Shown here: piece after piece, positions 1 to 9,157 of the stretch
How positions within the stretch are numbered: position 1 is the stretch's first letter
Layout of the letters: each line of letters starts with the position of its first letter
DNA from: Geosiphon pyriformis
Taxonomy: Eukaryota > Glomeromycota > Glomeromycetes > Archaeosporales > Geosiphonaceae
Direction: 5' to 3'
Length of the DNA: 19,163 bases
Assembly (NCBI GenBank): GCA_016748015.1
Contig: JAAOMT010000698.1
Coordinates: forward strand, 1 to 19,163
Notes under the pieces: model-generated
Seen by the model: only the letters and a program-made list of their open reading frames with translations
Database searches by the model: none
Told to the model about the DNA's origin: nothing
Made by a program: the position numbers and the translations under genes

Positions 1-210
1 CTACCCTCTAACCCTAACCCTAACCCTAACCCTAACCCTAACCCTAACCCTAACCCTAACCCTAACCCTAACCCTAACCCTAACCCTAACCCTAACCCTA
101 ACCCTAACCCTAACCCTAACCCTAACCCTAACCCTAACCCTAACCCTAACCCTAACCCTAACCCTAACCCTAACCCTAACCCTAACCCTAACCCTAACCC
201 TAACCCTAAC
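1..210. repeat. Telomeric repeat array (CCCTAA)n
   Basis: Nearly perfect tandem CCCTAA hexamers run from about position 8 to 210, after a slightly variant start (CTACCCTCT). This is the C-rich strand of a TTAGGG telomere. Because the C-rich strand reads 5' to 3' away from position 1, the chromosome terminus is at the left edge of the window. TTAGGG telomeres are found in many fungi and in animals, so the repeat alone does not name the organism. Confidence 0.97.
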
Positions 211-455
211 CCTATCCCTATCCCTAACCCTAACCCTATCCCTATCCCTATCCCTATCCCTATTCCTATTCCTATCCCTATCCCTATCCCTATCCCTATA
301 AATATCCCTATAAATATCCCTATAAATATCCCTATCCCTATAAATATCACTATAAATATCCCTAACCCTATCCTTATCCCTATTTCTATTTCTATTTCTA
401 TTTCTATTTCTATCCTTATTTTTATTCTTATCCTTATTTTTATTCTTATTTCTAT
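211..455. repeat. Degenerate inner telomeric repeats
   Basis: The hexamer frame continues but the units change to CCCTAT, then CCTTAT, TTTCTA and TTCTTA types, becoming less like CCCTAA with distance from the tip. The array fades out near 455. This is what old, no longer telomerase-maintained telomeric DNA looks like. The series CCCTAA to CCCTAT to TTTCTA shows mainly C-to-T and A-to-T changes. Confidence 0.85.
294..360. repeat. 12-bp variant telomeric repeat (CCCTATAAATAT)
   Basis: Within the degenerate zone, a dodecamer CCCTATAAATAT recurs about four to five times, with one plain CCCTAT unit between copies and one CACTAT variant. Each dodecamer is two hexamers with a changed second half. 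The recurrence suggests local duplication of one mutated pair of hexamers and not independent decay. Confidence 0.75.
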
Positions 456-719
456 TATAACATACTCATAAAAAATTTTAACAAAAAAACCAAATATAAC
501 TATTAATAACATAATCTTTGTGTCAAATACTAATATAATAAATTTTTGTATTCTTCTAATAATAAATACAAATCTTGCCTAATTCATAACAAAAATTAAA
601 AGCCAATTAATTTAATATCCAAAAAAAAAACTAAAAAAATACAAAAATCTTTTGAAAATAAACTACTTAAAATTCAATCACTTATAGTAAAACAAAAAAA
701 ACTTTTCTTTAAAAAAAGA
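456..719. other. AT-rich subtelomeric stretch, no gene seen
   Basis: This stretch is very AT-rich with many A runs. I see no open frame, repeat family or RNA gene. It may be the more decayed upstream part of the plus-strand retrotransposon that follows, because weak coding traces in that element's frame begin near 720. Nothing here proves it. Confidence 0.5.
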
Positions 720-791
720 AAAATAAACGTTGAAAATTTGTTGACTAGAAATAACTCAATTATCTCAAAAAAAATTAATATCTTTAAATAA

Positions 792-1540
792 ACTCATGTA
801 ATATAACAGACTATTACTACCAAAAAAACTCGTTTTATTCATTTAAAGTCTTACCAATTTAATTGATACAATAATAACTTCATTATAAAAATTATAATCC
901 AAATAAAAAATCTTGGATTTATATAGGAAACCAAAAATAAATAGAGTTTTTCAATTGTAGTGGTATTCAAAAAAGGTGAAATTTTATGCTTCTGTATTGA
1001 CTACTGCTAATTAAATATTATTACTATAAGTAATATATATTCACTTCCCAAAATTAATGCAATATTAGATAAATTCAATAGTGCTGTTTTTTTTCAACTA
1101 TTAACTTAACTGCTGAATTTTGGTAAGCAGAGATGAATTCAAAAAATAAAAAGAAAACTGCTTTTATTATCAAGTATAATATCTATAAATTTACAATTAT
1201 GCTTTTTGGTCTTATCAATATTTTTCCTACTTTTTAATGCTTAATGGATAAAGTATTTGAATCAGTAAAAAAAAACTTTGTTCTGGTCTATCTAGATGAT
1301 ATAATAGTATACTCAAAAACTTGGAATGAATATCTTAAACACTTGAAAAAGGTTTTTGATCTTTTTAAAAATGCTGGCTTCAAGATAAATCCAATTAAAT
1401 CTTTTTTTGAATGCCAATCTACTTAGTTTTTTGATTATTTTATTATAAAAGATAGAATCTTTCCTGACCCAGCTAAAATTGAAAAAGTTCAGAATATTAA
1501 ACAATATTTTAATGTTCCTAAACTATGCTTTTTTCTTGGT
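792..1540 (+). pseudogene. Reverse transcriptase remnant (Ty3/gypsy)
   Basis: Reading through stops gives the usual Ty3 RT series. A stretch near 900-930 reads LGFI*E, where the family has LGFIQE or similar. VVVFKKGE lies just before FCIDY at about 990-1001. A YSLPKIN stretch follows near 1038. After a frame break in the T run at 1086-1096 come TINLTAEFW, the LFGLIN segment (family MPFGLTN) and the catalytic YLDDIIVYSK at about 1289-1318. The YLDD aspartates are intact. The longest open piece is 1244-1426. The gene is dead because of stops and frameshifts, although the active-site box survives. Upstream frame traces from about 720 fit the linker that precedes RT. Confidence 0.85.
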
Positions 1541-2100
1541 TTGGCTTCTTACTATTGCAAATTTATCAAGAATTTTTCTAAAATTGCTTTTTCTCTTAAT
1601 CAGTTACTCAAAAAAAATGTCAATTATTACTGGGGCATTTATCAACAAAAAGCTTTTGAAACTTTAAAAAAAAAACTTGTTACTAAACCAATTCTTAAAC
1701 AACTTGATCTGAACCAACTTTTTATCTTTTACATTGATATATCTGACTATAAACTTGGTGTTATTCTCTTAGAAAAAGATGAAAATGGCAGAAAACATGC
1801 TATAGTATATGCTAATAGAATTCTCACACTAGCAGAAAAAAACTATTTAGTTACTGAACAAAAATACTTGACAGTAATTTGGACTATTAGTTACTAAGAC
1901 CAATATTTTCTTGGTATAAAATTCTTAGTAATAATAAATCATTAAGCCTTAATTTGGCTGTACAATAAAAAAAAGCTAGAACACAAATAAATAACTTATT
2001 GAATATTCCATCTGAATAAATTTGACTATAATATTCAATATCACAAAAGAGCAAATCATCAAAATACTGATGTTTTCTCTAAACTTACTATCTAGTAATA
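1541..2100 (+). pseudogene. RT connection and RNase H remnant (Ty3/gypsy)
   Basis: The open piece 1541-1897 begins with the conserved connection motif ASYYCKFIKNFSKIA, followed by the thumb/connection and the RNase H start FIFYIDISDYKLGVILLEKD. The first catalytic Asp (IDIS) and the TEQKYL glutamate region are present. After a stop at 1895-1897 the frame continues with FLVIINH, where the family has a TDHK-type motif, so that Asp now reads Asn. It ends with NHQNTDVFSKL, matching the usual final NxxADxLSR motif. This copy therefore has at least one catalytic substitution as well as stops. Confidence 0.8.
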
Positions 2101-2339
2101 GTACAACTTTTCAACCAAACCAACTTAATTATTAGTAATACTCTTATAAATAAATACAATAATTAACTTAGACAACTATTTTGTCTTAATAGAATTTTTG
2201 AGTAAAAGACAATACTTACCAGAATATACTTAACAGTAAAGAGAACATTTGTATAAACAATCAAATTTCTATTTGATTTGTTAGAACCAATTATATAGAA
2301 AAAATCCTGATTATTTTTAGAAAATTATTAGATTTGAAG

Positions 2340-3141
2340 AAAGAGAAATTGTAATTTATAATATGTATACTGATTTATTAGCTAGACACTTTGGAAAAAC
2401 AAAAACAATTCAGAAAACTTTAGCTTACTATTATTGGCCTACTTTAAGAAAAAACATTACTGAATACATTAAAACTTGTAACATCTGCCAAAAAAGAGAA
2501 AAACCCAACCAGAAAAAAGATATTTATTCAATCTCTGTTAGCCAACCATTTGACAGAATTGGTATAAATGTTGTTGGATCCTTAATAATAACTTTTAATA
2601 ACAATAGATATATTATTATAGCTACCAACTATCTTACAAAGTGAGTAGAAGCAAAAGCCACTTCAAACTAAATAGCAGTTTTAATAGCCAACTTTATTTA
2701 TGAAGATATTATTTGCCATTCCATCATGACTGCTCCAAAAAACTTTTATCTAATAGAAGAAAAGTTTTTCTTAGTACACTGGTTAAAGAACTTTGTAGAA
2801 AAATAGAAATATATTATAAACTTTTCTCCTCTTACTACTTTCAAACAAATAGTCTAGCAGAATATTTCAATAAAACATTATGTAAAACTTTAGCCAAAAC
2901 CAGTAAAGAAACAAACTTATAAAACAAAGTATTGTCTTCAGTTTTGTTTGTTTATAAAACTGTGAATCATGACATAACAAGTTATAAATCTTTTTATTTG
3001 TTTTATAATCATATGGCAATATTACTAATAGAAACTGATATTAAAACAATATTCTTTGAAGAAATCACAATAAGAAATTATAAAGACATTTTGCAAAGAA
3101 GACTTGATATTATTCTTGACTTATTAGTGAAGCATAAATAA
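2340..3141 (+). pseudogene. Integrase remnant: H2C2 finger and DDE core
   Basis: The open piece 2363-2644 carries the H2C2 finger: MYTDLLARHFGK, then YYYWPTLRKNI and CNICQ. The first zinc His appears to have become Tyr (MYTD, where MHxD is usual). The core starts at RIGINVVG near 2560, where the family has GIDVVGP, so the first catalytic Asp is Asn. A frame break falls near 2710. The next open piece (2713-2922) has LLSNRRK, where the family has LLSDRG, a second Asp-to-Asn change, then NSLAEYFNKTLC with the catalytic Glu kept. Piece 2932-3141 continues with SVLFVYKT. The GAT-to-AAT changes fit G-to-A decay. Confidence 0.85.
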
Positions 3142-3212
3142 TTGCCTTTAAAAAAATAAAACAGTTTTAAAAAAAGCTTAAGAAAAAAAAACTTATAAAA
3201 AACTTTCCTTAA

Positions 3213-3470
3213 GTGTTAGTGACTTAGTATTAAAATACTGTTTAAACAAAGACAATATTTATAGTAATAAATTTTTTAACTAGTTGAAAGGACTCTTTAT
3301 AATCAACAAAGTTTTGAATAATGGTTCTTATATTCTTTAAGATTAATTTGAAACAATCTTCAATAATTGTCTTGTTTATAATACATGACTCAAGAAATAT
3401 CATAAACAACCTAATTGGTTGCCTGTTATAATAATACCAACTCAAATAATTAGCAAAAATCAAATATAAA
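3213..3470 (+). pseudogene. Integrase C-terminal GPY/F module remnant
   Basis: In the frame starting GTTAGTGAC the text reads DLVLKYC, then N*LKGLFIINKVLNNGSYIL and further in-frame codons to about 3450. The pattern W-x-GP-F/Y, then a short beta segment and NGSYIL, is the Ty3/gypsy GPY/F module that ends integrase and binds DNA or chromatin. Here GPF reads GLF. Stops lie where Gln or Trp is expected. The opposite-strand open frame at 3242-3463 is a shadow of this. Confidence 0.7.
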
Positions 3471-3479
3471 TAAATGTAC

Positions 3480-3914
3480 TATTTTTAAAACAGAGGTATC
3501 TTCAATTAACATGAATAATTATTTTCTGAATCAAAACATTTAAAACATCTTCTATACTCTTCATAAGTATTGGATCAAAAACTATCCTAATACTACTCTA
3601 ATTATTAAAAAACAGATCACAATAATTGATAACAGTAGAATACATACTATTATTAGACTAAAGAAAACTACTATTAAAAAAAAAGAATTAATAGCAAAAT
3701 GAATAAATATCTGTTAGAAAATATAACAGCAGTTATACTTTTACCTTTCAACACAATTGAAAAAACACTCCAAGAAATTTTACTCATAGACAAAAATTTA
3801 TTATATGGAAAGCAATTAGAACTCTATGGTTATTTTGATAAAATCATAGAAGACATAAAACTAATAAAGAAAACAATTTTAAAAATACAGGCAAAAATTT
3901 TGGGCATTATATGA
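3480..3914 (+). pseudogene. Possible C-terminal tail remnant of the plus-strand element
   Basis: Downstream of GPY/F, one frame reads NIFYTLHKYWIKNYP and continues to about 3700 without a stop. A second frame (3699-3914, 71 codons) follows. The first piece has a QITIIDNSRIHTIIRLKKT segment that is loosely like QIIRYQDTRKTLQL in the tail of the younger minus-strand element, so both lineages may carry a related extension after integrase. The similarity is weak and judged by eye. I do not recognise a domain. It is a decayed open frame at best. Confidence 0.35.
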
Positions 3915-4223
3915 TTAAATATCCCAAGAGTTTTAACTATTGTTAAAAAAACCAAACTTTTAATATAAAGATTTAGTTTCTTAAATACAAAACTCATTTT
4001 GTCTTAAATATTATATATCTTATTTACTAAAAATTTTAATAAACTAGTTAGCTTTGAATTAAACAAAACCTTTCAAATAGATTATTTTATGAATAACTTG
4101 ATTTTGCCAGAGCTCAATTTCTTTAGAAAAAATAATATTATAGTTGAAACTTATACTTTTTATTAGTTATTACATGTATTAGCCACTAATGTTATATAAT
4201 TAGCCATCTTATTTTTAGATAAT
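3915..4223. other. AT-rich stretch, possible retroelement tail, no gene seen
   Basis: Plus-strand reading gives several coding-like runs broken by stops (for example FNKLVSFELNKTFQ near 4030-4070), which might continue the tail of the plus-strand element. No recognisable domain, LTR or polypurine tract is seen. Confidence 0.3.
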
Positions 4224-4295
4224 GATTATTGATCTAATCATTGACCTAATTATTGATCTGATTAATAACTTGATTGTTAACTTGATCATTGACCC
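4224..4295. repeat. 12-bp tandem minisatellite, six units
   Basis: Six consecutive units of exactly 12 bp: GATTATTGATCT, AATCATTGACCT, AATTATTGATCT, GATTAATAACTT, GATTGTTAACTT and GATCATTGACCC. A period of 12 is four codons, so it could be a decayed four-residue protein repeat. On the minus strand one frame reads VNDQVNNQVINQINN with TAG at two later Gln positions. On the plus strand one frame reads repeated Asn/Asp, His/Tyr, stop, Pro/Ser. Which strand was coding, if either, is unresolved. Confidence 0.85.
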
Positions 4296-4830
4296 TTTTG
4301 ATAGCTAATATAAGCAATAAATCTCTTAGCTGTAGAAAAATATGTCAGAAATTAAAAAAATTAAATAAATAAAATAACAATTTTCATTTCAATTTTTTTC
4401 TTATTGCTAATATTTTTTTTCTACCTTTAAGTATCTGAACATTTTGGAATAAAAGATTACTTGTTAGTTATTCCTCATTTTTTTTCTAAAAATATGTAAT
4501 TATAGTATTTGAAAATTATTGAATAAAATATGATTAAAAAGTATATTTAATAACTGATATTGAATTCTAAGAATGTTAATGTGAAGCATAGAATTATACT
4601 AGTGTGTAATCATTTGTTGACAGTATAAACTATCTTTCTATCTTCAGATTTCTCAGTTATCTTTTGAAAAGTATAATTACTAAAATATTTTATAAAATTA
4701 ATCTTACATATTAAATTTATACTTATTTAATTCACTCTTTAAAGTTGAATTCCTTTTGATTTTTTTTTATTACTCTATAACCTTATTTTTCTTTGCTATC
4801 TGTTAGCTTGTTACTCCAATCTATAATAAT
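4296..4830. other. AT-rich stretch, nothing recognised
   Basis: This stretch has long T and A runs and scattered stops in all frames. I see no domain, RNA gene or clean repeat. It may contain the missing LTR of the plus-strand element or the body of the LTR-like scrap at 4831-4958, but I cannot align it by eye. Confidence 0.4.
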
Positions 4831-4958
4831 ATATACATAATTTGTATTATTTAAAATCTTGCATAATTTTTTTTTTCTATGCTACTTTATAAAAATGTGC
4901 TTATTTCTGAAAATGTCTCATAATTTTTTAAAAATGTGCTTATTTTTTGAGAATATAT
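4831..4958 (-). repeat. Possible LTR fragment with 39-bp repeats
   Basis: The segment has a TATA-like ATATATACATAATTT near 4832 and two copies of AAAAATGTGCTTATT, at 4891-4905 and 4930-4944, 39 bp apart. The same text pattern (TATATATACATAATTT, then AAATGTGCTTATT about every 40 bp) occurs inside the neighbouring LTR at 5617-5825. This suggests a second, broken LTR of the same family ending exactly where the LTR at 4959 begins. The rest of such an LTR could not be traced to the left. Confidence 0.35.
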
Positions 4959-5616
4959 TATTACAGATACTTATTTGGAAGTGTTAAAACAAATAACAAA
5001 TCTGTAACTTGATGCTTAATAGCTGGTAATATTGGTAATTTCTAAAGATTTTGGTTGAGTTTTTTGTATAATAAACAGAAATTCAATTGATAATTTTTTC
5101 TATGAATTTTTTTTTTCAACATAATAGCTAGTTTATTTTAATTGTTGTACTCTTCTAATAAGCTATTCTTAAATTTCTATTCATATTTTCATGTCTTTTA
5201 CCAGATTATTCTTAACATCAAATACTTAGCACTTAATTTTTTTAATCAATTAGTAAATAAAAAAGAAATAAAACAAGAGAAATAAAAAAATTAAAAAAAA
5301 AATTAAAAAAATAGGAAAAAAAAATTAAAAATTAGTATTCTGTTAATAGCTATAATTAAAAGCTATAAGTCCAATGTAATTAAGTATTATATTCTATCAA
5401 TATTGAGTATTAATAGAATGAAATTAATTAATATTTTTTAATTAAATAATAATAACATAGATTTTAAATAATAATTAATATTTTATTGATATGTAAATTA
5501 ATTCTATTTTAAATTATAGAAAACTACCTTTTAAAGAAAAAAGTATTAAATAATTAATAGGTTGTAACTAATCTTATCTGTATTAATTCTATCTTTTTTG
5601 TTTTTAATATTTTTGC

Positions 5617-5628
5617 TATATATACATA
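5617..5628 (-). promoter_or_regulatory. TATA box of the older LTR
   Basis: The minus strand reads TATGTATATATA, identical to the box in both younger LTRs although most of the surrounding LTR has decayed. In an LTR this would set the start of the element's RNA. As a 3' LTR, transcription from here would run outward toward the telomere. Confidence 0.55.
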
Positions 5629-5656
5629 ATTTTTGTTATATAAGATTTTACATTTT

Positions 5657-5825
5657 CTTAAACAATATATTCTATTTTCTCTAATAATATGCTTATTGTT
5701 AAACAATATGCCACAATTTTCTAAAAATGTGCTTATTGCTAAGCAGTATGCTATAATTTACTAACAATGTGTTCATTGCTAAGCAATATGTCATAATTTT
5801 TTTAATATTGTGCTTATTTACTAAG
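5657..5825. repeat. 40-bp tandem repeats in the older LTR U3
   Basis: Three units of exactly 40 bp start at 5681, 5721 and 5761, each beginning CTAA(T/A/C)AATGTG or similar, with partial units on both sides. They sit between the TATA box and the outer LTR end, so in the minus-strand transcription sense they lie upstream of the promoter in U3. The younger LTR has repeats of about the same period in the same place but with a different sequence. Confidence 0.85.
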
Positions 5826-5886
5826 TTTTATTCTTTTATTAGTCTATTTTATTTGCTTTTTTTCTTGTACTTTTCTATGAGTAATA

Positions 5887-8360
5887 TTATTTTTTCTTTT
5901 AATATTAAGCTTTATCGAAATTTTTATTTTGAATTAAGTCTATTACTTCTCTTTTTAATGCTATTTGTTCAATTCTGTTCTTTATTTTTTCATATTGAGA
6001 GTTGTTTATTCTTTTCTATTGGTTAATAGTTATTGTTTCTATTTTTTGATATAGTAGTTTTTCTAAATAATTTTGAAATATGGTGTGTAATTGGTAAATT
6101 GTTTTGATCTATAGTATAGAATTTGTTTTTTTTTTACTAAAATTTTCAATCTGTTGTACTATTTCTTGATTGAATATTTTTTTGAATTTATCAATATATA
6201 ATTCCTAAATATTTAGTTTTTGTCTTAACTAATAATAACAATATGATACTAAAAGCTATTTTATTTATAGCTTCTAATTTTTTTTAGTTAGCTCCTTTAT
6301 TGGAATCATCATTGGTATTTTCTTAAAAGTGTTCTTTACTTTTTTTATAACTTTATTTGACCAGTACTTTGTTTGGTTTTATGGTTACTAATATGAAGTA
6401 ATTCTTGCTTTTTTTTCTTTTTTGGTGTTTTGATAGCAAATTATTTAATAATTAGTAATAATTTTTATGTCTAATTATTGTTAATTTATGATCTAAAATA
6501 ATTGTTGAGCCATTATGTAGATGTGATCTGGGATTTCTATCTTTTTATTGTTGCTTTTGTTACATATACTATGTTTTTATATATTATTTTTGTAAATCAA
6601 TTTAATATATTTGTGTTAATGATTATAATTGGTTCTAAATCTCATAAAATCTTATCTGGTTAAATTAGTATTTGTTGTGCTCTTAGTTGTGGAATATTAC
6701 TAGTAGATAATAATACTATATTGTAATATGATTTTAATTAATCTCTATGTACTGTTTTAGCTAAAATTTTGTTGTTTTATCTTAGTTTATAAGCTCTATT
6801 TTCTAGAATTTTTTCAATGTGAAATGGTTTATCCCATTTGAGGTCAAATTTTTTACTCCATTGTTTTTCTGCCTTGGTACAATATAATAATATTTTGTCT
6901 CTAATTTTGAATTCAACTGGTTTATCTGGTAATTGGTTATTATGTCGTTTTTTTTATTTTTTCTGTGATTTTTAAATGTTATCAGCTGCTCTTTGTCTTT
7001 TGTTTTCTAAAGTTTTCATTAGTTTGTATGTTGTTTCAATAATGTTCTTTGTAAATTGACTTCTGTTATTGGTTTTGTTAAATATGTGTTGATGTCTATC
7101 TCAATAAATAATGTTGCTGTTCTACCATAAACAAGTTTAAATTGTGTTGCTTGTGTGGTATCTTGCTTTATTGTTTGATAAACAAATTTCATTTGTCTTG
7201 GTTTTTTTGGCTAATTTTGGCTATTGTTTCACATAATGTTTTGTTAAATCTTTCAACCAATCTATTTGTTTGTGAATAGTATAGTAATAATAATGGTCTC
7301 TTAATTCCAAATTTTTAACTTAATTTTGTTAGTCTTCTGTTCACAAAGTAAGTTTTTTGATCTGATAATAATTTTTTTGGACATCTATATTGACAAATCA
7401 AATTTTGATGAACAAATTTGGCTACAGATTCTGTATTTGTTCTTTAAATTGCTTTTGTTTTTGGCTATTTAGTAAGATAATTCATGGCTATGGCTATATA
7501 ACAATTGTCTTTGCTGATTATTGTTAATAGTTTAACTAAGTCAATTTCAATTCAATCAAATGGTTGTTCCACTTTAATTGGTCTAAGTAGTTTACTGGGT
7601 CTTGTTCTTCTTTTTTTTTGATAAGTATTACAGTTTTAAATGTATTATATAATGTTTGAATACATTGATAGCCAATAATATTTTTTTCTGGTTTTTTCTA
7701 TGGTTGCTTCTTTATAAAATGTCCTGCTGTTAAATTTAAGTGCATGTTGTATAGTATTGTTTTTTTCTCTGGTTCTGTGATTACTCTGAGTAGTTGATCT
7801 GGATTTTTTCTGTTTTTTTAATATAATATATTTTAATGAATAATAAAATATTTTGATTGTTGTTTTATGTTGTTTTGTTCTTTTTAAGATAATTTCTTTT
7901 CAAACTGTTGGGTATTAATATAATGTTGTAATTGTTAATATTTTTGTGTGTTCATCTTTTGTTATATTTTTGGGTTGAAGTAGTTTTAAACTTGTTTTAT
8001 TTGTAATAAATTGTCAGCATTTTTGTTTTTTTTTCTCTTTTTATAATGTATTATATAATTAAATAGTGAAAGTTCTATTTTCTATTTTGCATAGTAATTG
8101 TCTTCAAATTTTTGTTTTTGAATTAATGTCAATTTTTTGTGATCAGTATATATGTTAAACTTTTGACTCAAGTATTTTTTTTATTTAATAACAGTTTAAT
8201 AAATAGCCAAATGTTCTAATGTTAAAGTTTCATAATTTTTTTCAGCTGAATTTAAGTTTCGACTGGTGTATATTACTGGATGTTTTTTTCTATCTAATCT
8301 TATTTAAAACAGTACAGCTCTTAATGCTTGATCTGATGCATTAGTTATAATGATAAATGG
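5887..8360 (-). pseudogene. Older Ty3/gypsy copy: RNase H, integrase and tail remnant
   Basis: This stretch aligns throughout with 9230-11746 of the younger element but is much more AT-rich and full of stops. Reading right to left: RNase H near 8060-8360 (PFIIITNASDQAL and YTDHKKL), the integrase finger region near 7600-7770, the core near 7060-7560, GPY/F near 6790-6960 (FDLKWDKPFHIEKIL), then the C-terminal tail to 5887. The integrase triad is still readable: EIDLV, LLSDQKTYF and RLVERFNKTLC. The RNase H first Asp reads Asn (TNAS). The copy is cut at 8360 by the younger insertion and its RT continues at 18400-18902. Confidence 0.88.
8357..8360. repeat. Target-site duplication, left copy (ATGG)
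   Basis: ATGG immediately precedes the LTR at 8361 and is repeated at 18400-18403 immediately after the other LTR. The homologous uninterrupted site at 11743-11746 has a single ATGG. A 4-bp duplication is within the range made by Ty3/gypsy integrases. A 5-bp reading (AATGG) would need the LTR to end in AC in place of CA. Confidence 0.85.
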
Positions 8361-8902
8361 TATTACAGGTGATTATTTTTGCTGTTGAATTAAATAACAA
8401 ACCCATGACTTGGTGCTTAAAAGCTATTGCCATTGATGAGGTTTTGAAGGTGATATATCTGAAGGTTTAGATGGAGTTCTTTGTATAATAGACAAATATT
8501 CAATAGTGTCGATAGTAGATGTATCTTTCCAAGAGTTTCTCTCAATTTCTTTCTCAGTGTAGTGGCTGGATTTAGTCTGGTAGTCATGCTCTTCTAGTAA
8601 GCTATCTGATAATATATAAAATCCTTCCCATATTTCTGGGTCTTTTACCAGGCTATCCTTGACGTCAATAACTCAGCACTTAATCTTTAATCAATTAGTA
8701 TACAACAACAAATCAAAATAAAATAAAGAAAAAAGAAATAAAAAAAAATAAAGAAAGCAAAGAAATAAGCCAAGATGATTTGCAGATTAGTATCCCGTCA
8801 ATAGCCATGATCAAGAGCTATTGTTTCAGCATAGTTAAGTATCAATTACTATCAACATGAAGGATTGATAATGGGGAAGTGGATTGAGATATGAAATAAT
8901 TA

Positions 8903-8908
8903 TTTATT
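8903..8908 (-). promoter_or_regulatory. Possible AATAAA polyadenylation signal in the 3' LTR
   Basis: The minus strand reads AATAAA about 70 nt downstream of the TATA box, in the place where R would end in a retroelement LTR. The same hexamer is at 18160-18165 in the 5' LTR. AT-rich DNA gives this motif by chance often, so only position supports it. Confidence 0.4.
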
Positions 8909-8978
8909 TGATGATTGCGTTTTTAGGCTAAGGATTCTGTGATATCGATTCTGTTTTTTTTGTTTCTATCACTACTGC

Positions 8979-8990
8979 TATATATACATA
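8979..8990 (-). promoter_or_regulatory. TATA box of the 3' LTR
   Basis: The minus strand reads TATGTATATATA, kept identical in the 5' LTR (18236-18247) and in the older LTR (5617-5628). It lies about 240 nt into the LTR in the transcription sense, directly downstream of the U3 tandem repeats. Confidence 0.6.
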
Positions 8991-9024
8991 ATTAAGATTT
9001 CTCAATTCCTCAATTCTTCATGAT

Positions 9025-9157
9025 AGGAATTCTGGAATTCCTGGAATCTTGCAATTTCTTTGAGAGGAATTCTGGAATTCTGGAATTCTGTAATTTCTCG
9101 TTGGGGAATCCTGAAATTCCTGGAATCCTGCAATTCCTAAGAGGAATCCTGGAATTC
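9025..9157. repeat. U3 tandem repeats, about 40 bp, 3.4 units (3' LTR)
   Basis: Units begin at 9025, 9065, about 9105 and 9142. Each begins (A/G)GGAAT(T/C)CTG and contains further GGAATTC(C)TGG steps, so there is also a smaller inner period built on GGAATTCCTG. The 5' LTR has only one full and one partial unit (18274-18330), which accounts for nearly all of the length difference between the LTRs. The array lies just upstream of the TATA box. Confidence 0.88.

Larger units (their letters stand above)
720..3470 (+). mobile_element. Decayed Ty3/gypsy retrotransposon, plus strand, 5' truncated
   Basis: The domain order reverse transcriptase, RNase H, integrase H2C2 finger, integrase core and GPY/F module identifies a Ty3/gypsy pol. 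No gag, protease, primer-binding site or LTR was found on the left, where the telomere begins about 265 bp upstream. The copy is broken by frame changes and by stops that sit mostly at expected Gln, Trp or Arg codons (TAA, TAG, TGA), as C-to-T or G-to-A decay would give. Its integrase finger and core differ clearly from the minus-strand elements in the window, so it belongs to another lineage. It is the most decayed of the three copies and probably the oldest. Confidence 0.88.
4959..5886 (-). repeat. 3' LTR of the older minus-strand Ty3/gypsy element
   Basis: This LTR aligns along its length with the two LTRs of the younger element. It starts TATTAC (family TGTTAC), then AAATAACAAATCTGTAACTT, the CAGATTATTCTTAACATCAA segment, AATTAGTA with an A-rich run, and TATATATACATA at 5617-5628. 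It ends TATGAGTAATA at 5886 (family TATGAGTAACA). It is far more AT-rich than the younger LTRs. Being on the left of a minus-strand element, it is the 3' LTR. The partner LTR is not in the window. The boundaries rest on alignment to the younger LTR ends. Confidence 0.8.
4959..8360 (-). mobile_element. Older Ty3/gypsy element, left (3') half
   Basis: This is the 3' LTR plus pol remnant of a minus-strand element of the same family as the full-length copy to its right. The sequence at 8320-8360 (GATGCATTAGT to AAATGG) continues in homology terms directly at 18400 (ATGGCTTGCTATAATT), matching an uninterrupted stretch at 11721-11760 of the younger copy. The two flanks were therefore once joined and were split by the younger insertion. 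Confidence 0.9.

Noticed and set aside
294-455. CRISPR-like or satellite array
   Set aside because: The units keep the telomeric hexamer phase and have no spacers; they are variant telomere repeats.
720-3470. Prokaryotic RT-based systems (retron, group II intron, defence RT)
   Set aside because: The RT is followed by RNase H, H2C2 integrase and GPY/F, and the window has a TTAGGG-type telomere, so these are eukaryotic LTR elements.
5769-6026. Plus-strand open frame that looks like a small membrane protein
   Set aside because: It crosses the LTR end into the pol tail of the older minus-strand copy. Its Phe/Leu/Ile-rich text is what T-rich antisense DNA gives.
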